This document shows, one piece after another, positions 18,485 to 25,982 of a stretch of DNA of 64,000 nucleotides (its first letter is position 1; the number at the start of each line of letters is the position of its first letter). A model generated the notes under the pieces. It saw nothing but the letters and a program-made list of their open reading frames with translations. It was not told the origin of the DNA and searched no databases. The position numbers and the translations under genes were made by a program. Source of the DNA: Vibrio quintilis (GTDB lineage: Bacteria > Pseudomonadota > Gammaproteobacteria > Enterobacterales > Vibrionaceae); NCBI RefSeq assembly GCF_024529975.1, contig NZ_AP024898.1:1302001-1366000 (forward strand), given 5' to 3'.

Positions 18485-18791
18485 AATTGTGATTCACAAC
18501 GACACCATCTATCTGTGTGGTCAGGTCGGCAGCGGCGACACGGTCGCGGAGCAAACTCAGGAGGCCCTGCGCCGGGTCGGGGCATTACTGGCCGAAGCCG
18601 GTTCCGATAAGCAGCATGTGTTGCAGGCCACGGTGTGGCTGGCCGACATGGCGGATTTTGCTGAGATGAATCAGGTGTGGGATAGCTGGTTTGAGGCCGG
18701 ATATGCACCGGCGAGAGCTTGTGGGGAGGCGAAACTGGCGCGGCCGGAGTTGCTGGTGGAAGTGATTGTCGTCGCGGCGGTTGCTGGTTAG
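18441..18791 (+). CDS. RidA/YjgF-family enamine/imine deaminase
   Basis: 116 residues with GGAG before the ATG. It has the RidA fold landmarks [19 protein letters not shown] and the [18 protein letters not shown] segment with the family's catalytic Arg. RidA proteins hydrolyse reactive 2-imino acids to keto acids and ammonia. Placement as last gene of an amine-oxidase operon fits removal of the imine product. Confidence 0.9.
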   Translation: MTQIQRQHTNQRMSKIVIHNDTIYLCGQVGSGDTVAEQTQEALRRVGALLAEAGSDKQHVLQATVWLADMADFAEMNQVWDSWFEAGYAPARACGEAKLARPELLVEVIVVAAVAG

Positions 18792-18879
18792 TTTTTTGGT
18801 AGCAGTTTTTGGCTGTTGGGGTGGTTTGGTGCGCTGATTGTTTTTTCGATCCAGGCTGCGTTTGGTGGCCGCGCACCAG

Positions 18880-19025
18880 CCCTTTTTTGAAGGAACAAAA
18901 AGGGGCGAAAAATTCCTTTTTTATTCGGCTTCAGCGCGCGTGGTCAGGACCGGTTTTACCACCTTCCATGGCGGGAAAAACCTTCAACAGACGTCGTGTC
19001 TGTTGATCCTTTGACTGGTGGGTAT
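18880..19025 (-). repeat. Degenerate repeat related to family A
   Basis: The stretch around 18885-18960 keeps the family A pattern of a short CCTTTT inverted arm, then GTGGTCAGGACCGGTTTT, but most positions are altered. It follows the RidA gene and ends close to the last integron cassette, where an attC would be expected but is not seen. Confidence 0.4.
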
Positions 19026-19050
19026 TTTGGTGTGTTGGCAGTATTTATTG

Positions 19051-19458
19051 TCAGGCCTCCGAGCTGAAGGCCTCAGGATGTTGCTGACCAGAGTCTCCGA
19101 TGACTTCCCACCCCGCCTTTGAGTTAACCCATAGATGATGCGCTACTTTTAAATGCTCTGCATCTGCTGAAATTAAACCCGCAGGCACATACATATGTGA
19201 CTGACTGTCAGCCCCAGGCAAAGGCGAGCCACAACATTTATAAAAACTTGTTTCCCAATCATGTCCGGGTTTAGCCCACTTTTGAATGAGTTCTTCACCT
19301 GTTACCCAAGAGAAATCAGAGTTCAGCACGATTACAACAGCAATGCCACCACTGCCGGTAGATTTTCTGCAAATGGAACAATGGCAGATAAAAACGTCTG
19401 AAACTTTAGATTTGATCTCAAACTTAACCGAACCGCAATTACATTCACCTTTAGCCAT
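19051..19458 (-). CDS. GFA-family zinc protein (glutathione-dependent formaldehyde-activating-like), integron cassette
   Basis: 135 residues with the GFA zinc signature CNCGSVKFEI, CHCSICRKSTGSGG and the later KCCGSPLP. The family contains Gfa and many carbon-sulfur-type enzymes of unknown substrate, so the specific reaction is open. It is the last identifiable cassette of the leftward array, with an attC directly upstream. No attC was found at its 3' side. Confidence 0.8.
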   Translation of the reverse strand: MAKGECNCGSVKFEIKSKVSDVFICHCSICRKSTGSGGIAVVIVLNSDFSWVTGEELIQKWAKPGHDWETSFYKCCGSPLPGADSQSHMYVPAGLISADAEHLKVAHHLWVNSKAGWEVIGDSGQQHPEAFSSEA

Positions 19459-19480
19459 TCCAATAAATCCATTTAGGGGG

Positions 19481-19603
19481 TCTAACGCCCGCTTAAGGTG
19501 TGAGCCACACTATCATCTACCTAAAGAATTGTGCCGTAACACTAAAGCCGATTCAAACCAATAATGCCAAGCGTTACAAATCTGCTTAAATTATTTGTTA
19601 TAT
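19481..19603 (-). other. attC site (VCR-like, about 123 bp)
   Basis: Read on the minus strand it opens with TAACAAATAATTTAAGC and closes with CTTAAGCGGGCGTTAGAC, the paired R/L boxes of an attC site with a GTTAGAC core. Length and end sequences resemble the Vibrio cholerae repeat. It separates the membrane-protein cassette from the GFA cassette. Confidence 0.8.
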
Positions 19604-20194
19604 TTATTTTCTCGCTATTGCCTCAATATCAATGTCATTGAGCTTATCTATATGTGGTCTAAGCGAAATGATTAAGTCGATAATAGACACGATATTGTCG
19701 TCGTAAGTAGCTTTAGCAAACTTTTCTTCATTACCAAATAGATACGTATCAAAGAGCAACTGCAATACACGATAAACAATTGCATCATGCAAGAACATGA
19801 AAAACATAGATACTAAAAAAACACTGGTTTTTAAGTACTCTGTGCCTGTTACAGCAAAGAAAATAGTTAATGATATAAACAACAAACAGGACAAAATAGA
19901 AGATGTTTGCTTGTCCGTCAAAACACGTGAGTAAAGCGCTATTATCGAAGCTGTACTCCTTTTATTTTGTAGCTGTAAAATTGTGGCTCTAGCAACTAAA
20001 TACCCTTTCATATACCTGAGCATTACATTAAGAACTTGCTCATCAATTTTACGCTTAGCGAAGGACCAGAGTTTTAGAGTGACCTTTGCGGTCACCCAAA
20101 GTAAGAACGCCCCAAGAATACTACCAAAGGCACCTAACACGATAATACCCGGAATCGTATCTTTTAACCAAACAACCAACTCTTCACTTAACAA
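19604..20194 (-). CDS. Hypothetical integral membrane protein, integron cassette
   Basis: 196 residues with three or four predicted membrane segments: one near 15-38 (GIIVLGAFGSILGAFLLWV) and two or three between about 98 and 150 (LSCLLFISLTIFFAV, VFLVSMFFMFLHDAIVY). A basic cytosolic loop lies between them and a soluble acidic tail follows. No family recognised. It is bounded by attC sites on both sides, so it is a mobile cassette. Confidence 0.65.
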   Translation of the reverse strand: MLSEELVVWLKDTIPGIIVLGAFGSILGAFLLWVTAKVTLKLWSFAKRKIDEQVLNVMLRYMKGYLVARATILQLQNKRSTASIIALYSRVLTDKQTSSILSCLLFISLTIFFAVTGTEYLKTSVFLVSMFFMFLHDAIVYRVLQLLFDTYLFGNEEKFAKATYDDNIVSIIDLIISLRPHIDKLNDIDIEAIARK

Positions 20195-20220
20195 TTATTA
20201 CCTCCGAACTACTCTATAAA

Positions 20221-20330
20221 TATAACGCCGAGTGCAGCGGCAGTTTGTGGAGTGGCGTTTTGTGCTAGCGTAGCGCCCAGCACAAAAAGAGCCACGGAAC
20301 AAACTGTCCGACTGGCACGATTTGTTAGAA
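20221..20330 (-). other. attC site
   Basis: On the minus strand it runs from CTTCTAACAAATCGTGCC to GCACTCGGCGTTATA, with inner complementary arms around GTGCTGGGCGCTACGC. The TAACAAAT/GGCGTTAT ends are the recombination boxes. It ends 27 bases before the membrane-protein start. Confidence 0.75.
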
Positions 20331-20416
20331 GCATTTATGGGGCTACACATTGACCAAAAGGCCACCCTCAGAAAATTTGAAACCAATGTTACTTAGCAAG
20401 GCATTAGTGATATTAG

Positions 20417-21033
20417 TAAAAATCCGCCTTCTTAGAAGGCGGCTTTGGTTTACAGCCCCCTGAAAGGGAGCATTCTCGCGCTGTTAGTTCATCTTCAACT
20501 CTAACTGCGCCTCGTATTCTTGATCTTTCTTATCTTGGTGTCTGACGTAACGTCTGATGATTTCTTCATTTACGCCAACCGTATCGACAAAGTAACCTCT
20601 TGCCCAAAAATGATTTCCCCAGAGCTTCTTTCTTATATGCGGGAATTTGTTAAACAACCGGATTGCCGAACGTCCTTTCAACATCCCCATCAACGTTGAG
20701 ATAGACACTTTTGGTGGAACTATCACAACCAGATGAACATGATCTTGCTGAACATTTAGTTCCAAGACCTCGCAATCTTTCATATTGCATAAAATATAGA
20801 TTGAGCGATAAAGCTCCTTACCTACGTTACCTTTCAGGATCTTGAATCTGTATTTCGGCGTCCAAACTATATGGTATTTACAACGCCAATAGACATGTGA
20901 TGAACTTCTATAGTCGCCCATGTTTTTTGTTTCCTCTTACTTGTGGTGAATAAGAGGTTTACTTCTAACATGGGCATTTCTTCGGGCAATAGCCCCAAGG
21001 TTCAATCACCACCGCCCAAGGCGGTGGTTTAGG
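20417..21033 (-). mobile_element. IS200/IS605-type insertion sequence
   Basis: The element carries only tnpA, with subterminal hairpins at both ends as in IS200: CCGCCTTCTTAGAAGGCGG near 20427-20445 and CACCGCCCAAGGCGGTG near 21011-21027. Exact ends are estimates, because these elements make no inverted repeats or target duplications. It lies inside the HEPN-like cassette gene. Confidence 0.75.
20484..20921 (-). CDS. tnpA: IS200-type transposase TnpA (HUH Y1)
   Basis: 145 residues, full length for the family. The metal-binding HUH pair is HVHLVVIVPP and the catalytic tyrosine lies in IIRRYVRHQ. TnpA excises and inserts the element as single-stranded DNA, targeting lagging-strand templates or folded ssDNA such as attC hairpins. 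It looks intact. Confidence 0.92.
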   Translation of the reverse strand: MGDYRSSSHVYWRCKYHIVWTPKYRFKILKGNVGKELYRSIYILCNMKDCEVLELNVQQDHVHLVVIVPPKVSISTLMGMLKGRSAIRLFNKFPHIRKKLWGNHFWARGYFVDTVGVNEEIIRRYVRHQDKKDQEYEAQLELKMN

Positions 21034-21635
21034 GATGACAATAAAAGCCAAGGCAACCTCAACTGATTGAATTGCCTCGGACTCTGAACACATTTTTGCC
21101 TGGTGAAGAACTTTATTACGTATTTTTTGTATTGCGTCTCTCTCACTCCAAAGCGGCGAATTGCTGCCTTCTCGGCAATATTTATTAATACCAGCTTCAA
21201 AAGCGATATGATGATCCAATATTCCGAAAACCAATTCTTTAAATCGGTCAATCCCTGTTTGCTTAACTAGTCCGGTTGCAATTAACTCCGCCAAAGACTC
21301 GGTATGAACAAGCCCATAAACAATAGGCTTTAGTAATACAGACTTAAGAAGCACCTCGGTAGCCGTAGAAGAAAATAAAAGCGATGCAGTTGGTTCTGAA
21401 TTCTGAAGCGATTTAGCCTTCTTTAAAAAAGTAACTGCATCTTTAGCAATATCAGCATGCGCCATATAATACGAAGCAAGACGATCAGAAACAAATTTCT
21501 CTACAACTTGTTCTTTATGCTCTTCATAAAGTTCAGAGGCTAACGAATCGACAAACTCAGAATATGCTTCCTCCTGTTGTGCCTCATACCAATCCATTGA
21601 CATACATGTTTCTCCGAAAAATCCAGGTTGCTATA

Positions 21636-21695
21636 GCTTCTAACGCCTAAATGACCTGCGCCGCCAGGCGTCAGGTTGATTTATCTGTTAGCTGC
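21636..21695 (-). other. attC site (short, about 60 bp)
   Basis: On the minus strand GCAGCTAACAGATAAATC begins the site and TTTAGGCGTTAGAAGC ends it, with complementary CCTGACGCC/GGCGCAGG arms. The stop codon of the GNAT cassette lies inside its first core, as is common for compact cassettes. Confidence 0.8.
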
Positions 21696-22104
21696 TTATG
21701 CTATCGCCTGGCGGAAGCGCCCAACATACCGGCACATTGGTAAGCCCTATATGCTCATAATACGTATTAGCTGCCGGAGCGGCTATTAAGATTAGATAGC
21801 ATTTAGGACCCAATTGTTCTTTGGTGATTATTTGAAGCTGTTTACCAATACCATGTTTTTGATAGTCTTTTGATACTGCCAAATCAGATAGATAGCATGC
21901 AAAGTTAAAATCAGTCATAGACCTAGCGATTCCAACCAATTCACCAGCGTCCCAAGCAGTGACTGTTAGATTACTATTTGCGATCATGCCTTCCATGCAT
22001 TCACGGTCATCAATAGGTCTACGCTCACCTAAAGTAGAGCTTTTTAAAAGATCAACAAACTGATCCGTTGTTATTGGTTCATTAATCTTGTACTCAACTT
22101 CCAT
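21688..22104 (-). CDS. GNAT-family N-acetyltransferase, integron cassette
   Basis: About 138 residues from the ATG at 22104 (MEVEYKINEP); the longer open frame reads through the upstream attC and is rejected. The acetyl-CoA loop is KDYQKHGIGKQL, with the C-terminal NTYYEHIGL helix. It resembles small GNATs common in integron cassettes. Substrate unknown. Confidence 0.82.
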   Translation of the reverse strand: MEVEYKINEPITTDQFVDLLKSSTLGERRPIDDRECMEGMIANSNLTVTAWDAGELVGIARSMTDFNFACYLSDLAVSKDYQKHGIGKQLQIITKEQLGPKCYLILIAAPAANTYYEHIGLTNVPVCWALPPGDSISS

Positions 22105-22123
22105 ATTTTTACTCCATTTACAA

Positions 22124-22176
22124 CAGCTAACGCCCCGCTCACCCGCACATACTGCGAAGAGCGGTTTGTTATGTGA
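22124..22176 (-). other. attC site (short)
   Basis: On the minus strand CACATAACAAACCGCTC pairs with GAGCGGGGCGTTAGCTG around a short loop. The CCGCTC/GAGCGG arms and TAAC/GTTAG cores are clear. Confidence 0.8.
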
Positions 22177-22187
22177 TTGGCATATTT

Positions 22188-22478
22188 TCATTCGTAGATT
22201 TTTCCACAATATAAGAATACAGCCATCTTTTTCCACATATTAGCTTCTGCTAAGTCTTGAGATGCACCAAAATCTGAATCTATTGCCCATGCATGTGCAG
22301 CCCCCAAGAATGACTCAATTGTTCCATTCTCCCAGCCATTGGATTCGCTACTATATGGATTGCTAGGGTTCAATTTCTCTTTGCGAACTGAGTCTTCACG
22401 ATCCTTTTTGAGGACCTCCACGAAGGCCAAAAATGAATTTTGGTCATCTACTATTTCAACTAACTCGTGTAATTCCAT
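22188..22478 (-). CDS. DUF7660-like small protein, integron cassette
   Basis: 96 residues, acidic, with WENGTIESFLGAAHAWAID, the core of a small family I recall as DUF7660. Related proteins sit in accessory and toxin-immunity regions, but no function is established. attC sites lie on both sides. No transmembrane segment. Confidence 0.65.
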   Translation of the reverse strand: MELHELVEIVDDQNSFLAFVEVLKKDREDSVRKEKLNPSNPYSSESNGWENGTIESFLGAAHAWAIDSDFGASQDLAEANMWKKMAVFLYCGKIYE

Positions 22479-22515
22479 AATTATATTTCTTGCTTTTCTT
22501 CACCGAGCTCTGTAG

Positions 22516-22589
22516 GCACATAACGCTTTGCTCACCGAAAAATTGGGAGCGTAGCGAGTAATTTTTCCGAGTGCAGCAATTTGTTATGC
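22516..22589 (-). other. attC site
   Basis: On the minus strand it runs from TGCATAACAAATTGCTGC to GAGCAAAGCGTTATGTGCC. Inner arms GGAAAAATTACTCGC and the matching GCTCCCAATTTTTC make a second hairpin. It follows the SEFIR gene by three bases. Confidence 0.8.
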
Positions 22590-22592
22590 ATT

Positions 22593-23336
22593 TTATGACT
22601 CTATTATGTTGTGCGCTTCAAGATAGTTAAGACCTCTAGAAGTAATACTTAGAGTGTCCTCTGTTCTCCAAGATATAAGACCCTGCTTTACTGCTTCCTG
22701 AATATATTTATCCAAAGTTAGCCTATGCATGGAAACTAACTGTACTATGTTTCTAAACCATATATAGTCATATTCTCTTCGCTCGTAACATTTAGCAACC
22801 GTCAACATTACCTCTTTCACTCCATCCGACGCTCTATCAGGTCGGGAGTGCTCCATTGGCTTGAACGGATTTTCACCAATCTTTGGTTTTTCAAATAGTG
22901 GTGAATTAAGCAAAGTGCGAAGAAGGTCGTCAAAACTATACTCGGCATCTTCATCTTTTGAAAAATTTACATATAGCTTTGTTTTTAAGAATGTAGGCCT
23001 TAAATCTGTTCCTACCTGCCGAATAATAGGAATGACTTTGCTGCTATCAATTTTTGAAAGCAAGGATGATGTCATAATCATTTTTTCATAGCCCACGCCA
23101 CCCTCACCAGCGTTAGCTTTTTTGACATATTTATCAGTACATATCATTAATACGTAATCAGCGGCTTCCAGCTGTGTTTCCATGAAATGAGGAAGGTCGT
23201 CTCCTGGTTTCAAATCCCACTGGTCAAGAACGGCATCAACACCACGATTTCTCAATGTTGTCGCAAAATCTAAAACCCACCCCTTATGATCGGCTGAATC
23301 ATGTGAGTAGGATACAAAAACTCTCGGTGGATTCAT
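22593..23336 (-). CDS. SEFIR/TIR-like domain protein, first integron cassette
   Basis: 247 residues. Residues 4-150 form a SEFIR domain: RVFVSYSHDSADHKGWV, DAVLDQWDLKPGDDLPHFME, YVLMICTDKYVKKA and GGVGYEKMIM. Residues 165-247 look like a winged-helix module. Bacterial TIR/SEFIR proteins often act in phage defence, some as NAD hydrolases or signal-responsive scaffolds. The catalytic glutamate cannot be assigned surely. As the cassette next to attI it is the one expected to be best expressed. Confidence 0.85.
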   Translation of the reverse strand: MNPPRVFVSYSHDSADHKGWVLDFATTLRNRGVDAVLDQWDLKPGDDLPHFMETQLEAADYVLMICTDKYVKKANAGEGGVGYEKMIMTSSLLSKIDSSKVIPIIRQVGTDLRPTFLKTKLYVNFSKDEDAEYSFDDLLRTLLNSPLFEKPKIGENPFKPMEHSRPDRASDGVKEVMLTVAKCYERREYDYIWFRNIVQLVSMHRLTLDKYIQEAVKQGLISWRTEDTLSITSRGLNYLEAHNIIES

Positions 23337-23344
23337 TTAGTCTC

Positions 23345-23410
23345 CATTAACTACTTATGCATAAAAGTTCTTATGTGGACAATGTCACCCAGACAATGTC
23401 CACATAATTT
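23345..23410. other. Integron attI region
   Basis: GTTAATGG on the minus strand (23345-23351) is the probable attI/attC junction before the first cassette. It is followed by an inverted repeat, TATGTGGACAATGTC facing GACAATGTCCACATA, at 23372-23406. Position between the divergent integrase and the first cassette is diagnostic. Exact attI limits are not known, and the inverted repeat could belong to something else. Confidence 0.55.
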
Positions 23411-23539
23411 TAATTCAATTTATGTCATATTTCTCTAGCTTCATCATTTTTCACTAAAAAAGTATGATTTTCTCCATCGATAATCACAAAATACCGACAA
23501 TATCTTTGTTAATTATTTTGAGTGTGATTTTATAAAATA

Positions 23540-23555
23540 CTGTATAGAAAAACAG
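23540..23555 (+). promoter_or_regulatory. LexA (SOS) box of the integrase gene
   Basis: CTGTATAGAAAAACAG is a perfect CTGT-N8-ACAG site eight bases before the integrase ATG. Known Vibrio chromosomal integrases are SOS-induced from such boxes. The site is intact although the integrase is truncated. Confidence 0.85.
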
Positions 23556-23563
23556 GTATCCAT

Positions 23564-23817
23564 ATGAAATCAATTTTCTTGACGAGTGTGAACGAATTTA
23601 TGCTTGTTAGACATTATGCCCGGAAGACCATCCAAACCTATCTTTTTTCGATAGTTCAATACATTAGATTCAACAATAATCAACATCCAGCAGAATTAGG
23701 CTGTCAAGATGTCGAACGATTTCTGACATATCTCACGACTCAACGGAAAGTATCAGCATCCACACAATCTCTTGCTTTAAATGCGCTTGTCTTTTTATAC
23801 CGAGAGTTTTTACCAAT
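23564..23817 (+). pseudogene. intIA: Truncated integron integrase IntIA
   Basis: The first 84 codons match the N-terminal SAM-like core-binding domain of Vibrio IntIA (TSVNEFMLVRHYARKTIQTY, QSLALNALVFLYREFL). From about 23818 the frame continues into family A repeat and ends at 23965. The whole catalytic domain, including the Arg/His/Tyr residues and the intI-specific patch, is missing. It cannot recombine. The divergent orientation to the cassettes is the standard integron layout. Confidence 0.85.
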
Positions 23818-24118
23818 AATTGTGGGGACAGGCACCCCATCTCCACCATGTCTATTTCAACACCGAAACCTCTGGAAATTATGCCCAAAAAATGCCACAA
23901 CTCTCCCTTCATCAATAAACAAAATTGACCAAATACTCAGTAATTCAAATGCACTTGCTCGCTGAATGCGGAGACTTTGAGCATACACACATAATTATTA
24001 TGGTTTTCATTGATCATCTCATGATGGATGTGAGCAACGTTGAATTTGCAACGAATTTATATCAATAATGCTTATATTCGGTATGTATTCCCACGGAGGA
24101 CCGTGGGAACAAGGGTTA
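23818..24118 (+). repeat. Dispersed mosaic repeat, family A, copy 4
   Basis: A 301-base copy nearly identical to 26231-26531, in the same direction. It starts AATTGTGGGGACAGG and ends CCGTGGGAACAAGGGTTA, so both ends share a GTGGGAACA-type motif in direct orientation. The palindrome TTCCCACGG/CCGTGGGAA near the right end is REP-like. Its left end cuts the integrase, and its last TTA is the stop codon of the next gene. Confidence 0.9.
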
Positions 24119-24634
24119 GCGTAATAATGTTCGCTCATACTCAATGGCGTCTTTCAAATCACCATTGAGTTCTGCGTATTTGGGAATATCCTTTACTTTA
24201 CGAAAGCCATTTCGCTCAAGAACTTTTCTTGAGCCCAAATTGCTGGTTAGAACAATAGCTTTCAATACGCCTAATTTGGATTCTGAAACTAAATATGATA
24301 TCAGCCGGTTAACCGCCTTTGATGCAATACCCTTCGAAGCAAACCGTTCCCCAATCCGATAACCCAATTCACCTGTACCATTTCCGGATTCAATGCGATG
24401 CACGTTAATCCTGCCACAAATTTCATTGGACCCGGTTCGGATCAACATTGGGTACATTTTTCCATGAGTATGTAATGACAAAAATTCGGAGATTTGACTT
24501 TTAACACCTTGTGGTGAATAAAAATCTTCATTACGGGGTGATATATGCAAGTCAAACCAGGAGCGATTCGTCAATTCAAACTCTAACAGCTCGTCCACGT
24601 CTTCTGTAGAAATCAGCTCTATTCTTATCGCCAT
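24116..24634 (-). CDS. GNAT-family acetyltransferase (RimJ/RimL-like)
   Basis: About 172 residues from the ATG at 24634, which has GAAGGTG correctly spaced; the GTG at 24649 is less likely. It shows the RimJ/L pattern: GELGYRIGERFASKGIASKA (acetyl-CoA loop) and LGSRKVLERNGFRKV. The stop codon is formed at the edge of the repeat copy, so the original C terminus may have been trimmed. Confidence 0.82.
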   Translation of the reverse strand: MAIRIELISTEDVDELLEFELTNRSWFDLHISPRNEDFYSPQGVKSQISEFLSLHTHGKMYPMLIRTGSNEICGRINVHRIESGNGTGELGYRIGERFASKGIASKAVNRLISYLVSESKLGVLKAIVLTSNLGSRKVLERNGFRKVKDIPKYAELNGDLKDAIEYERTLLR

Positions 24635-24687
24635 TTCAATCACCTTCACATGAATTAAGAGGTATTGAGGCCGGGGGAATTGGTTTG

Positions 24688-25005
24688 CTAAATTCCGTAG
24701 TCACGCTCTACTTTCGATATCCGGGTTTTGAACGATGAATACCATTTATCACGCCCAAGCCTTTGGGCTTCCTGATGCTCTGCATTTGCTTTCCACTGCT
24801 GAATGGACTCAAGATCAGACCAGTATGAAACGGTAATTCCAACACCTTCCCGTGCAGACTCTACGCCTAAAAAACCGGGTTGTTTTGAAGCTAATTCAAC
24901 CATGCGATCCGCCATTTGGCCATAACCATTATCATCACCTTCACGGTGAGATGTAAAAATCACCGCATAGTAAGGCGGCTTCGGTGTATTAGCGATGAGG
25001 GACAT
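24688..25005 (-). CDS. ABM-superfamily (antibiotic biosynthesis monooxygenase-like) protein
   Basis: 105 residues with AAGGAAG before the ATG. It has the dimeric ferredoxin-like pattern YYAVIFTSHREG, QPGFLGVESAREG, VSYWSDLESIQQWKANAEH. Family members include heme-degrading and quinol monooxygenases as well as non-enzymatic proteins. No specific substrate can be assigned. Confidence 0.8.
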   Translation of the reverse strand: MSLIANTPKPPYYAVIFTSHREGDDNGYGQMADRMVELASKQPGFLGVESAREGVGITVSYWSDLESIQQWKANAEHQEAQRLGRDKWYSSFKTRISKVERDYGI

Positions 25006-25167
25006 ATCTTTCTTCCTTTAAAGTGTCTTTTTAACAGGCAGTGTCTTTATAGTACTGTCAGGAAATACAGACTTCAATCCAGCCACACACTGCTCTGTCA
25101 GAACTATAAAACTATGGCCAATTTTCATTGACCACTACACCACGGGATGGCTTAACATTGCAAACCT

Positions 25168-25466
25168 TCAAAGAAGGTATCTCATCATTTTTGCGCCATC
25201 ACCATATGTAGCAGAGATACTCTGATCCGTCACTTCAGTAAAACCCATCTTTTCCCAAAACAAAGAAGAGCCTTGAACTGCAACCAGCAAGATTTGTTCA
25301 AATTTAAGTATCATTGCAACGTTTAATAAATGGCTGACCATTTTAGCGCCAACCCCTTTTCCAGATACCTGATTTGAAATAGCTAAATCATGTAAAAACA
25401 TTATAGGGCCAGATGTGTCAGACTCTTCAGGAAAAGGCTGGAATAATGGCAGCGGTGTTTCTTTAT
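25168..25466 (-). pseudogene. GNAT acetyltransferase truncated at its 5' end by a repeat
   Basis: The reverse frame encodes a good GNAT C-terminal half: MFLHDLAISNQVSGKGVGAK with the acetyl-CoA loop, then SSLFWEKMGFTEV. It runs without break into repeat B at 25464, and everything upstream is repeat or antisense of the next gene. About the first third of a normal GNAT is missing. Confidence 0.7.
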
Positions 25467-25535
25467 ACCCAAGCAACCTGAAGATGCAGGGTTCAGCGTG
25501 CAGCCGAAAGGTACAGTTCAAGGAAAGGGAATGCA
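25464..25535 (-). repeat. Palindromic repeat family B, partial copy
   Basis: TATACCCAAGCAACCTGAAG followed by GCGTGCAGCCGAAAGG and CAGTTCAAGGAAAGGGAATGC matches the left part of the copy at 3729. The right inverted end is absent. It marks the point at which the acetyltransferase gene is cut. Confidence 0.8.
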
Positions 25536-25598
25536 TACCTGACTTAGAAGTGCCACACAAAAAGCTTATCGGGACAAACGTTTTAAATACAGGGCTTC

Positions 25599-25982
25599 TT
25601 ATGCGCAACAATAGTATCCAAGAAGCGAAAGGCCGACTCCGAGTGCCGACACACCAAAAATCGCGCATATTAAGACCAGCACCATACATTCCGGAAATAC
25701 ATCCAGGCCTAATTTTGATGCTCGCTCTTTAATGTTGCGGCGTAAGCCTTGAGCAAGCTTTACTGCATAAAGAAAAAACAAGCCTAAAAAGATACTGAGT
25801 AATATCGGAAGAAGTAAAGCAAATACAGAGATCGATGGACTATCTTCAGAAAAATGAAACGAAAGTATTGCACCCGTAATGGCGTAATAAAAAAAATTTA
25901 ATTTAACCACACCTGCCAAATAGAATTTGTATAGCCCCACACTAAGCTCGTAGTCTTTCCATTTTGTTGAGTCTGAATTCAT
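25599..25982 (-). CDS. Hypothetical membrane protein
   Basis: 127 residues with three predicted membrane segments (VKLNFFYYAITGAILSFHF, FALLLPILLSIFLGLFFLYAV, MVLVLICAIFGVSALGVGL) and a basic cytosolic loop. GAACGAAG precedes the ATG. Upstream bases GCGCGGTGTTATAAGG on the coding strand look like the right half of an attC, so this may be a former cassette. Family not recognised. Confidence 0.6.
   Translation of the reverse strand: MNSDSTKWKDYELSVGLYKFYLAGVVKLNFFYYAITGAILSFHFSEDSPSISVFALLLPILLSIFLGLFFLYAVKLAQGLRRNIKERASKLGLDVFPECMVLVLICAIFGVSALGVGLSLLGYYCCA

Larger units (their letters stand above)
20343..21603 (-). pseudogene. HEPN-like cassette gene interrupted by an IS200-type element
   Basis: The N-terminal part (21603 down to about 21034) encodes an alpha-helical protein with RDAIQKIRNKVLHQ, an Rx4H motif of the kind HEPN ribonucleases use. 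The open frame then runs into IS sequence, adding a foreign tail (PKPPPWAVVIEPWGYC). On the far side of the IS a reading frame of 20 or so codons ending SNIGFKFSEGGLLVNV, with stop at 20343-20345, sits right before attC, exactly where the original tail should be. The gene is therefore split, though the fused tail may still allow a product. Confidence 0.65.

Noticed and set aside
18990..19050. A sixth attC after the GFA cassette
   Set aside because: No TAAC/GTTR core pair with complementary arms was found. The region is degenerate repeat instead.
20427..20445. CCGCCTTCTTAGAAGGCGG as a transcription terminator
   Set aside because: It is the subterminal hairpin of the IS200-type element, matching a second hairpin at the other end. 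A terminator role is secondary at best.
19481..22589. CRISPR array
   Set aside because: The recurrent elements differ in length (about 53 to 123 bp), are separated by genes, and have attC core boxes rather than identical short repeats.
23817..23965. C-terminal 50 codons of the integrase frame
   Set aside because: The sequence is repeat copy 4, not integrase. The frame is open by chance.
25467..25689. N-terminal 75 codons of the GNAT frame
   Set aside because: Encoded by repeat B and the antisense of the neighbouring membrane gene. The real gene is truncated.
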